A stretch of 64,000 bases of DNA. Source: Axinella damicornis (taxonomy: Eukaryota > Porifera > Demospongiae > Axinellida > Axinellidae). A model generated the notes under the pieces. That model saw only the letters and a program-made list of their open reading frames with translations. It did not search any database and was not told where the DNA came from. The position numbers and the translations under genes are program-made. Positions 46,438-57,000 of the stretch are shown piece after piece. Every line of letters begins with the position of its first letter. Position 1 is the stretch's first letter. The stretch covers positions 1,559,531-1,623,530 of the forward strand of contig OZ007506.1 of the NCBI GenBank assembly GCA_963931865.1, written 5' to 3'.

Positions 46438-48686
46438 GCTATTGTAGAAGAGCACAGGAAGCAGGCGATCCAGGAGTCCAAGTTCCTGGGAGGAGACATG
46501 GAGCACACTCACCTAGTGAAAGGCCTCGACTATGCCCTCCTGCAGAAGGTAACGTAAACCAGACTCATTTCAGAAGAGTGTTTCTGTTGACCTGAGCGGT
46601 GGTGCTGGCTGTAGGTGCGCAGTGAGATCCAGGTGCAGACCAGAGACGAGGAGGAGTTCCATCGGCTGGAGAAGAGCAGGGAAAGGGAGAGAGCCAGGGT
46701 AGAGTTCGAGGAAGACATCGCCTTCAAGACCAAGCTGGGTGAGTGCAAGAAGATTTCTGAGACCTCGTGGTTGAGCATTGAGTGTACCGGTAGTAGTTGT
46801 AGCTGGCAGCATTACAAGAGCCTCCGATTACCTACTTGTCGTGTGATGCCATTCTTCCTCTTCAGCCAAGAACGTCTGCCGGACGCTCTTCAGTTCCAAA
46901 CCTGCCAGGAATGAGCTCTTTTCTCCTGGAAGGATGGTGAGAACTGTTGTTACCGTGGTTACTGAAATGTACATGTATGTGTGGCTGATGTGGTGGTGTG
47001 CAAAATGGCTGACGGCCATGATGACATCACGATGCGGTCATACAGTATTCTGGCGAGGGAGTGTAGTGCATAGTGTTTGTGTGGTGAAGCAGCATGCCTG
47101 TAAGGGGTCCTTGAAGCCTGCTTCAGACTCTCTCTGATATTGATTCTCTGCCCCTTGAAGCCATGAACAGCGACTTTGTTCTGTTAGCAAGATTGTTACA
47201 TGTTGTACGTGGGTGGGTGATGCCACAGTATGGCTGTGTCAGTAATCTCTGGCTGTGTCGGTAATCTCTGGTTGAGTATCAGTAATCTCTGGCTGTGAAT
47301 CAGTACATCTCTGGCTATGTATAATTGTGTGTCAGTAATCTATCTGTACTCATTATTCTTTGTCGGGAATGATGCCCTCTCCAGGCATACGTGTTTGACC
47401 TGGAGGACGAGTACTCCGAGAGTGACATCCCCACGACACTGATACGGAGCAAGGCGGACTGCCCCACCACAGAGGTGCAGGAGAGAGGAGTGCCAGTAGC
47501 AAGTGTATTATTTTACTGGGCTTCACACGGCAAGAGGAGAACTTTTTTTGACAATGTTTCAATCAGACTGTGCCAATCTTCCTCAGGTCAAGATCGGTAC
47601 AGTCTGATTGAAACATTGTTCTTCTCCTGCCGTGTAAAGTCCAACAATTAATAATCGTTACGTTCACTGCGGCAACCATTTACGGTTTGACTAGTAGCTT
47701 AATTTGTTCCCCCCCCCCCCCCCAGTCTACCACTCTAACCACCAACGACATTGTCATCAACAAGCTGACGCAGATCCTCTCATACCTGCGTCAGGGTGCG
47801 AGAAGGAAAGGGAGGAAGAGAGATAAAGGTTGGCAGGGTTTCGTACAATCCTTCGCACACTGGTTTACCTACAATTGATTGTTCAACCCCCAACAATACT
47901 TGGTACGGAACAGGATCAGAAACAACCTTAATCCCCAGCCCCACTCAGCCACTATCACATGCTTTAATTGCTTCACTTCCTGTCTACGGGCCGAATTCAG
48001 CCCTCTGATTAGTCAAACCAAGTGTTGGTATTTCACTACGTTCACAGGGAAGGCCATCAAAGAAGAATTCCCTCGGAAGCTACCTACAACAAGTGAAAGG
48101 TACAAACGTCTCATTCTTTTAATGCCCACTTTTGACCGTTCTCAATTGCCTTGTCCGTATCGATATCTCTCCTACAGCATATTCACTGATGCTGGGGAGT
48201 ACGTGTTTGATCCCAAGACCGATGTCGGCAAGGCCACACCCGCAGGACCAATCAGCTACTTTGCTGGTCAAGCTGCAAAGGTCTGTCTAGCATGTACCTC
48301 TCTTATGTGGTCGGGAATGTGCATACTCATAGCGTTGTACGGAGACCCTGGTTTGGCATGCGTACTGGTATAGACAGTCGTAGCGTTTGCCTGTGGGTGG
48401 TCTGAATTGTTCATCCTCTCGTTCTCCTCTCCTCACAGCAGCAGCAGGGGACTGAGTCTATGGAAGGTAAATGTTGATGGTAGTCAAGCTGCAGTTTTAC
48501 AACTACACGTAGTCTCATTCCCGTATCCTGTGCTGGTACATGGTCTGGGAATGAGCCTGATATTGACCTGCTGTCTGTGTGGTCTTGCAGATATCAGGAG
48601 GAGCACTGCAGACTTTGTTGCGTCTGTGGGCAAGAGAAAGGAATTCTCGGTACATGCTACGTGCATGACTAACCATCTATCTGGCA

Positions 48687-48726
<40 letters not shown>

Positions 48727-48808
48727 ACACGTATGTACAACACGTCTGTACTCTGTACACACACAAATACACACACATGTATACGCACACATACTCATAT
48801 ACACACGT

Positions 48809-48842
<34 letters not shown>

Positions 48843-51106
48843 CGTGTGCACTCTCTGTAGTCTGATGTGGAACAGAAGCCGCCTGTAGGTTGGGCGCCTA
48901 CCCTGGAGTATCCTGCACATTGGTCCATGCATACACTAGCAGTGTTATTGTGGCACGCTCATTCCCTCAGATCTGGCATTTTGCAAGTTCTTTATAAACA
49001 ATCCAGAATTGGATATGTAGGGGGCCTGGCACAAGCCTGGTCAGAGGAGCTACCCACCCCAGAAAGTGAAGTGCACTCAAGTGCGTTCTTCTTGACTCCA
49101 TGATATCAGAGGTTCAAGGGCCCAGGCAGTGGCAGCACCTGCCAAAACCAGCAAGAAGGAGGGGAAGGCTGGGTTTGGTGGATTTCTTATAGAGGAACAT
49201 TACGCAGAGTGTTATCCTGGGTAAGAACTATTCAGCATGGTCATGTGTCACGGTGACTCCTCACTGATAGGCTGTTAATTATTTTGGGAAGAGTCAAATG
49301 ATCTGGGATGGTGGCACATGTCCTAACACATGATGTATGGAATCACTCTAAACTAGTGCATGTATGGAGGAGAGCATCTTGTGTGTTTGGTGGCTAGGGC
49401 TCCAACTGGCAAGTTGAATGTGTTACTAGTCTACATTCTCAGATTCGTCTGCCTGCTTGCAGTATAATAATTGTCCTTCATGCGCTAACAACCTGGTGTG
49501 TGACTGCTGCTCACCGCAGTGACATGATCTTACCTCTCTCTGTCCAGTGCCATGGAGGAGTACGATGCCACCTATGACAGCGATGACGAAGCAGACTTCT
49601 CAAAGATGGACATGGTAAGGGGTGGTTATCTCAATCCACATCAATCAAAAACCAGTACGTCAAGCTTAGCCCAGGATTAGGATAAAAATTGAAATTGTGG
49701 GCTGCAAATGAAGAAGCTAACTGTTTAGGCGTGCATGAAATCGAGCTTCGCTGTCCTAGAGGGACCATCAGGGCTGCCGGTTTGGCCATCACTGTTTCCT
49801 AATACCCATCTGTCTCTCTGTTGCTCAGGGCAACAAAAAGGGTCCCGTGAAGAGATGGGACTTTGAGTCCGAGGATGACTACAATACCTACCAGTCGGCC
49901 AGGGAGGCCATGCCCAAGTTAGTGGTATTCTTAGACTAGAGTAGATGCACGGTGGTATACTGGAGAATCCTTGTGTGGTAGAGTTGGAGAAGTCTTGGGT
50001 GAGCGAAGCTAGCCCAGTAGCTAAAATGCTGATGCTCGCCCTACAATGCCCTGCGCTCACCAAGTATCAAGCCTGCACTTGAATTCTGCAGTTGTACAGA
50101 TCAGCAGTATCAGAGGAGGGAGGACACGATCACGTGATGCACTTTCAATATTATTGTGAATCAGTGAGCTCGTAGTGGGGAAAAGACCACTGTATTGATT
50201 TACTATGTGACAGTGGTTTGAATAGGAATTCCATACATTAATAGCTGAGCTCAAAGTCGATTTAGTTGGGGCGCCCTCTGCCAATGTTGAAGATTTTTGC
50301 AGTCGCAGTACATGATACCCAGTAGAGCATTTACAGATCGAGCGCCCTGGTGTAGTCCACTGCTATGACCATGTACACATTTTATATGCGTTCAAGAATG
50401 GTAGGAATGATAACTAACCATGCACGTGACATGACGTCGTGTCCTCCCTCCTCTGGATCAGTATGGCGATACTGAAACTCTGGCCACAATGCATAGACAA
50501 TTGTATGCTTACTATTGGTCAGGAATCAGGATATTCACACTTGTATTCCAGGGCTGCCTTTCAGTACGGGGTCAAGATGAGTGAGGGCAGGAAGACTCGA
50601 CGCTTTGGGGGAGGGATGAGTGACAAGGCCAAAGAGAAGGCCAAACTGAACAGAGAGTGGCAGAAGATTAGTGCAGTAAGTTCTTTAAGCTGCTATGCGT
50701 GGGCCAGATGCCTGCACTCTGGTGTGATCAATGTGTCCTCAGAATGATTTCTATCAGGAATTTGTCACATTTAGCCCCTAAACTGGAGGTGAAAGTGTGT
50801 AAATTACTATGTGCCTGCAAATTTGTTGCCTAGCCAATAACAGTTAATTGGTATGGTAATTAGAAAAGCTAAGATTGGCATACCCACACTGCCATATCAT
50901 GATACTGGTAGCATCATAATAGATCATTCACAGACATCTGTTGATAACTTGTTCGTTTCACTTTTCACAGCTAATTGACAAGCGCAAGGGGCCAACTGCA
51001 GGACAGTGAGTTTACTTTACTACTGATGAATCTAAAATTAGTTTTAATCTGTCGTACTTTATATTCCTACAGATCTGCTTCTAAAAGACCAAAACTTGAT
51101 GACTGA
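44227..51106 (+). CDS. IK: IK / RED spliceosome-associated protein (544 aa, 22 exons)
   Basis: RED is a nuclear spliceosomal (B-complex) protein. Exons: 44227-44236, 44308-44380, 45075-45173, 45527-45577, 45908-45977, 46160-46263, 46437-46548, 46615-46738, 46866-46936, 47385-47474, 47726-47828, 48048-48099, 48178-48280, 48439-48466, 48591-48649, 48861-48888, 49112-49220, 49548-49614, 49829-49917, 50552-50675, 50971-51005, 51073-51106. Diagnostic blocks: SNEDFRKLL, LVKGLDYALLQKVRSEI, NELFSPGRMAYVFDLEDEY, DIPTTLIRSKADCPT, TTLTTNDIVINKLTQILSYL, AECYPG, MGNKKGPVKRWDFE, AAFQYGVKMSEGRKTRRF. Length is close to human RED (557 aa). The usual RE/RD repeat tract is not seen; low-complexity K/E/R stretches occur. 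Exons 10, 16 and 17 have less certain boundaries. Confidence 0.93.
44769..44892. repeat. 31-bp tandem repeat, 4 copies, IK intron 2
   Basis: Four near-perfect units built on GTAGATCTGTCCTAATTCGT followed by CCACTCTAGCA; only single-base differences separate them. Confidence 0.93.
46050..46089. mobile_element. 40-bp fold-back element with perfect 9-bp TSD
   Basis: TAGCCTCGTTCCCATGCCA and its arm TGGCCTGGGAACGAGGCTA make up the whole element. ATGCCCAAC flanks both sides (46,041-46,049 and 46,090-46,098). Located in IK intron 5. It is the shortest member seen. Confidence 0.9.
46370..46434. repeat. (CT)n microsatellite forming the IK exon 7 polypyrimidine tract
   Basis: About 32 CT units run directly into the acceptor CTCTCAG at 46,436 of IK exon 7. 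Confidence 0.95.
47525..47635. repeat. Hairpin in IK intron 10
   Basis: A perfect 21-base arm, ACAATGTTTCAATCAGACTG(T) at 47,551-47,571, pairs with 47,599-47,619 across a 27-base loop; an outer ACACGGCA..GAGGAGAA / TTCTCCTGCCGTGT stem continues below an internal bulge of T residues. It could be a precursor-miRNA-like fold or a small fold-back element. Confidence 0.8.
48689..48841. repeat. (CA)n microsatellites in IK intron 15
   Basis: Two CA/CACA runs (about 48,689-48,732 and 48,812-48,841) with an interrupted ACACAC/GTAC stretch between. Confidence 0.9.
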
Positions 51107-51884
51107 AAATATGCACTGCTTCATAATAGTTCATGCACAACTACTACTGCTTGACAGTGCTTGTACACTGTATCTGAGAGCGTGTATTGATCAAATGTCA
51201 ATTACAGGCAATCACATGCATGTTGACAAATGTAGCACACTTCCAGAAACACTCGAAGTATAATTAAATGAAAATGTTCACCACCCTGCATATTGTCGGT
51301 GACTTCTCCGAGGATGAAGCACAATGTGATTATAGGTGCATCCCGAAGGTCTCTAAATGGCTAAGAGACCTAATAACCAGCTTAGACTATGGGTTACAAT
51401 CTTTCAATTTCTCTGTATGAAATACGAATTCTTGATAGGGTGTCTATTGGATTTAGAGACCTCATTAAGTTCAAAAGATCAAAGCACATTATGCATACCA
51501 TACGTGATATTAGCATGTGTTGGTTCGTGTGTCGGTTCATATTCAACCAGAGTTGTTTAGAAGTGCAGTCCCCTTGCGACTCAGTCTAGCCGCTAGCCCC
51601 TCTCCACCCGGCCGGGCGGAGAGGGGCTAGCGGCTAGACTACTTGCGACTAGGTGAGCTAGCGGTGGCACAGTGTCAATAAACTGGTGTAGTGATCATGG
51701 AGAATCGGGAAGAGCATTCGTTTTCTAGCACAGCACTGCACTTAGGGATTTATGCATGGTCAAGTCACACTGCATAATTTTAACGTATGGGTTATATATT
51801 CACTGAACGTAATAATTGTGTAGCTATGTATGAAAGGAGGAATTATGCTCTGTAATAGTTATGGTGGTGGGGGTCCTGCAGTGT
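51107..51884. other. Convergent 3' spacer between IK and sarcoglycan
   Basis: Apart from the 60-bp fold-back at 51,582-51,641 nothing was recognised. The 3' UTRs of the two convergent genes must lie here. Confidence 0.5.
51582..51641. mobile_element. 60-bp GC-rich fold-back with perfect 9-bp TSD
   Basis: CAGTCTAGCCGCTAGCCCC and GGGGCTAGCGGCTAGACTA are inverted; CTTGCGACT repeats flank it (51,573-51,581 and 51,642-51,650). Related arms occur at 24,638-24,718 and 37,894-37,974. Confidence 0.88.
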
Positions 51885-53740
51885 TCAAGGGCCACAGATG
51901 CCTCCGTCAGCCCTACATCCCTCGGTCATTGCTATGGTTGCTGGCACCAAGTACAAGCCTCCAGATTCACAAGCACACACTTCATAAATGCTGTCCCAGA
52001 GGCGGCCACTGCTGGTTGGCTGGCTGACCGGGAGGCCACGCAGCTGGACCTCATTGGCATTTAAGACAACCTGGATGTACATTGGGATAGCATGATCAAA
52101 ATGTTATCACCAAAAGCGCTCATCCACAAGCTGCACAGGATTGAGGCTAGGGCTTAAGGGCTAGGGCCTAGGGCTAGAATTAGTGCAGGGTATTACTATT
52201 GATCCTGCTACACATCAGTTCCGTACAATTGTGGATTATGCTCTAGCACAAAGGCCCTAGCTGCATATCTGATCCACAGACACTGAATCCAGCAAGCAGT
52301 AGGTACGTATATCCAAAGTCAATATTGTAATAGGCTACAAACCTGTTCACAACATATCTATACAACACTTACTGATCCATTTTGTGAGCGGAGGGTCAAA
52401 TCTTGATAAGACGACACGTCCACACCACTTGCAAACCCAGACTGAAGAGTGGCTCCCCGAGAGCCAAGGAGGTCTAAGCTACCAGAGGGGGCCTCTATTC
52501 TCAGATTCTCATTGGCGGGTGATAGCAGCTGTGCAGTTTCCACCGGTCCCTCGACCTGGATTCCCAGAGTTCCAGATGCCTCTAGCCTCCCTGCTCTGAC
52601 TGTCACACTCTCTGGAGAAACTGAGAGAAGCGGAGGAGAGTCTTGTGAGTTCTGTCCCAGCTGTGCATGGACGTGGAATGACCCGGTCGAGATGTTGAGG
52701 CTGTTCTCTCCGAGGTGCAGTTGGGAACCACCGGAAGTGACGTTGACACTCTGCTGGGACTGGACAGTTAGGGCAACATCCTGCATTAATGAGATCATTC
52801 AAGTGTGATTCAGTGATCGCATTTTCTGTTTCACTTGCTGGGACAGAAAAAGTCACCAAATTTTTTATTATAACATCGTAGATTGCGTTCACGTTCTTGT
52901 TTGGTTAAGTAACATCCCAGGGTCTTCAGAATGAGACCAGTATTTGGTAGAGTAAATCTAGATGAAGAATTACAGATCCCTAATGGTCAAACTAAACGGT
53001 ACTTACCTGGTCTGATGTGATGCTCTGTGCGTATAGTGGTCCTATGAACTCTGCCCTTCCCTCCAGCCTCAGCCCAGAGTCAGTGACCCTCAGGTTTCCC
53101 ATTCCATCCTGCAGGTGATGTATACACAGACAATATTAATGCTACACAAATGTTTCTTTCAGACCAGACATCGCTTCCAGTACAGAAATCCCTGTCCTTG
53201 CCAAATTGCTACATACGGAATGACAAATGGTTGTAGTATAGATTATTCTGGATGTAGAACCAGCCTCATTCCCAGCAGCTCTTCATCTCCTGCAGTTATT
53301 GCTGGGTGGGGCCTGGGAACGAGGCTAATGTAGAACTGCTTATTGATCCGGGGTCTGGGAATGAGACTATTAAATTTTATTGACGACGCCTCTTACGTCC
53401 TTAGCTATCAGTTCTGATGTGGTAAAGATATGATTCTATGCTCTCGTAACAAGTCGTAAGGTATATATTATTTGTAGCAATACTATGTTTGTCACAGTGG
53501 TATGGACAGTGCATGACTTACCACATTAAAGTTAAGCACGGCCAGTATCCATATGGTGAGTCCCAGATTGACCACGATGATCACAGCAAGAAGAAGAAGA
53601 AAGAAGTAGAGACAACGTTTCCGCCACCCATAGATTCCAATTGGGTTGTCATGGTGCCATCCAGGAGCTGCTCTCCTGGTCTCGTCTCTGTGGTGTGAGT
53701 CCAGGCTATCTAGTCGAGAGTCACTCTCATGCCTCGACAT
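51885..53740 (-). CDS. Gamma/delta-type sarcoglycan (304 aa, 4 exons)
   Basis: Sarcoglycans are type II plasma-membrane glycoproteins of the dystrophin-glycoprotein complex. Exons (high to low): 53740-53522, 53108-53007, 52780-52373, 52070-51885; all junctions are phase 0. The N-terminus is a short cytoplasmic tail, then [14 protein letters not shown] and one membrane span at residues 43-69. [25 protein letters not shown] follows, then a repetitive beta-rich middle and [12 protein letters not shown]. The C-terminal Cys cluster (C-A-C ... C ... C, residues about 277-302) matches the family's disulfide knot. The start is chosen because an acceptor (CTTGTCAG) directly precedes this ATG, implying a 5' UTR intron. 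Vertebrate gamma, delta and zeta forms are co-orthologues, so no single symbol is given. Confidence 0.92.
53261..53327. mobile_element. 67-bp fold-back element with perfect 9-bp TSD
   Basis: CAGCCTCATTCCCAGC... and GCCTGGGAACGAGGCTA are its ends; ATGTAGAAC repeats flank it (53,252-53,260 and 53,328-53,336). Located in sarcoglycan intron 1. Confidence 0.88.
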
Positions 53741-54052
53741 CTGACAAGATGAAATTGAACACACACAGCTTGCCTACTAAAGGCTGAGAATCCCAGCCCC
53801 TCCCCCTAAACTGCACTGCATGTCTTGAGGGTACGGTACACCAGTAGCTAGTGAAATCTACGATTGAATTCTCCTCAAGTGCTCACCTCGGTCTACTCCT
53901 GCAGGAATCTGGCTCTTGAGTGAAAGCTCTGTCAACCACTGCCCGTTTATACTTTCTTAAGTAGGTGGGCGTCTCTGTGAAAATACGTATACGGAACTAG
54001 AACGTTTTTAGTTTACGGAGACAAAGACGCCCGTATTCTTTGATTCGTCCAC
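53741..54052. promoter_or_regulatory. Shared divergent promoter region, sarcoglycan / AGK
   Basis: Only 312 bp separate the two start codons, which point away from each other, so both promoters must lie here or in 5' UTR introns. No TATA box or named motif was identified; the inference is positional. Confidence 0.45.
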
Positions 54053-57000
54053 ATGGCTGCAGTAGCAGGAAGACAATGGCATTTCAGAAAGCACTGGAAG
54101 AAGTACGCCATCGGTACCCTCGTGGTTGGTTTGGGTGCAAAATATTTTGCAAAGCGGTTGAGGTAAATCTGTAATCCCGAGGCTGCATCAAGTGTCCTAT
54201 CCTACCTAATTAGCATTTTGATGTGTTTACTTTTGCAGGGATAACAATGTCATTCGGGAGTACTGCAACACGGCAAAGGTTAGTATACTTCTTCTCATGC
54301 TAGTAATCTATGCTACCTTATCCATATTTCTCTGCGGCTACAGACGTACGGTGAAGGGATATCTGGTGTGTTTGTGAGACCGAGGAAGATGATGGTCTTT
54401 CTCAACCCCAAAGCCAACAACACGTACGGACTAAATTAGGCTCCAGACGTCTCCCTCCCTCCTTCCGACCCACACATGCACACATCCAGACCCTCTAGCT
54501 CCTCATCTCTGTGTATTTTTGCTAGTACATGTCGCAGTGACAGATACGGTACATCTTGATGGGTGTGGTTGATGGCTGTGGTGACTGTCTTATTTTCAAT
54601 ATGAATCTTTTCTTCAGCGAAGCTAAGATCCAGTTCACAAAGTATGCTGCCCCCCTCCTCTACCTTTCAGGGATGGATGTCACCGTAGTTGAGGTACACA
54701 TAGGCATCTTTCCGGGATGGATGTCACCGTTTATAGTTACACTGGCTCTCTTCACCATGTACAAATGGTGGATGGCCGTGTTACATTTACCTCTGCTTAG
54801 AGTGACTACGAGGGACAGATCCGTACTCTGATGGGATACATCGATCCTAAGATTGATGGGATCATCGTAGCGGGAGGAGATGGCACGTTGATGGAGGTAG
54901 GTAAAACACACACCTGTTATAGTACAGGCTGGTTATGGTGGCTGTATTGGGATGACCCAGTTAGGAGATACCAACAGAGGGATCCCCTGGTGCCAATGGC
55001 TTAACCTAACCCCCACTCTGTTTTTGAGTTAGTCCTGAGTGCACCTTGAGAAATTGGGGCTAGAACCTAAGTCCACAGTCCAGTCTTTATTTACTGTCCT
55101 GTAAACGTATGTTATCATTGTACAATGGTGCAGGTTGTGAACGGACTGATGAGACGACATGATGCTGTAAGTATAGTTTGTTGTGTTTACTGTTGCTTAG
55201 CAACTGCTGTCACCTGTACTGTTTGTCCTACTGAATAGCATCTGACCAGATCCATTCCCATTGGAGTGCTCCCACTCGGCAAGGAAAACCGGTTTTACCG
55301 GTCTTACACATCATCCAGGTCTTCCTTGGTTGCACCTGCAAGGTATAGGAGTGATCTAGTTGCAGCTAGAACAAATACCAGTCAAGAGTGTTTATGTTTC
55401 CATGTCAACAGGCGTATAGGGGAAGCTACCATGGACATCATAACGGGGAACGTTGCACCAGTTCACATCATGGAGATACAGGTATCGCACCATCGGCATT
55501 GTACTCCTTGCTCAGCTAGACACACCCACCCACACATGTGATAACATAAGATGGCTACTCATACAGAGTCTGTTGAAATGAAGTCTCCAAGCTCCGTGGC
55601 AGCGTAGCTGCTATGGTTTGTCAGCTGTAATGGTTTTAACCATGACATTGAGTGGTAGATTGCTGTCGCTCCCATCACCGCCTCCAGTACACCTCGGGCC
55701 AATCCCCAGAGAGTTGGGAATGGGGAGTGGCCTCGGAACGAGGCTACTGGGGAGTGGCCTCAGAACGAGGCTACTGGGGAGTGGCCTCGGAACGAGGCTA
55801 CTGGGGAGTGGCCTCGGAACGAGGCTGCTGGGGAGTGGCCTCGGAACGAGGCTGCTGGGGAGTGACCTCGGAACGAGGCTGCTGGGGAGTGGCCTTGGAA
55901 CGAGGCTACTGGGGAGTGACCTCGGAACGAGGCTACTGGGGAGTGGCCTCGGAACGAGGCTGCTGGGGAGTGGCCTCGGAACGAGGCTGCTGGGGAGTGG
56001 CCTCGGAACGAGGCTGCTGGGGAGTGGCCTCGGAACGAGGCTGCTGGGGAGTGGCCTCGGAACGAGGCTGCTGGGGAGTGGCCTCGGAACGAGGCTGCTG
56101 GGGAGTGGCCTCGGAACGAGGCTGCTGGGGAGTGGCCTCGGAACGAGGCTACTGGGGAGTGGCCTCGGAACGAGGCTGCTGGGGAGTGGCCTCGGAACGA
56201 GGCTGCTCCCCAGTAGCCTCAGAACAACTTTGAACTAGACATCCTTTCTATACAGCCTGAGAATGGCAGGACACTGTACGCCATGTCATCTGTACAGTGG
56301 GGAGCGTTCAAGGAAGCAGAGGAGAACAAAAATCGGTAACCATATCTACAATCATAGTTTAGTATCGAAGGATAAATATTTCTAACTTTTTATCCTTCGA
56401 TGTCTCTAATTTCGTTTTCCCAAAATTAGAGACCTGAGTTAGAATACTGTTCACTTAGTATATGCAGAGTATATCCTGTGCCAGACCGTTCTGCAGTGGA
56501 ACTCGGTATATACTAACTACCTGTGTTATTTCCAATGCATCTGTAGGTTCCGATTCTTTGGAAGGCTACGTACATTCTTCTCATACCTGAATACTGCACT
56601 AAGGGTTAGTAACCTCAGCTCTAAGTTAGTAATCTCTTCTCTTAGGGTTTTCAACTCTACTATACCACTTTGCAGTTCATTACGGGTTTTAGTGCACGAG
56701 GGCAATCTAGTTAACGGTCGAGGGCGAGATAATGCATGAGCCGAACGCGAGTGCATTATCCGCCCGAGACCGTTAACTAGATTGCCCGAGTGCACTAAAG
56801 CCCGTAATGCACTGCAAACTGGTATCTAAACTACTTAGTGCAACTCACTGACCCGAGACAGCCTTTGATCTTTGGAAAGTGTGCACTATCTAGATAATGT
56901 GTGCAATAAGCGATTTAATGCTCCGTCATGTGATCGATTCTGAGGCGTCTGATTCATTGAGGGTCACGTGAGTAGCACTAAGGGTTAATAATCTCTGCTC

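Noticed and set aside
48407..48928. His/Thr- or Val/Cys-rich ORFs on both strands
   Set aside because: Translations of CA/GT microsatellites within an IK intron.
55721..56206. CRISPR-like array
   Set aside because: Units are contiguous 27-bp repeats with no unique spacers, in an animal gene intron.
55618..56238. Protein of GLGTRLLGS-type repeats
   Set aside because: By-product of a 27-bp minisatellite inside an intron of AGK.
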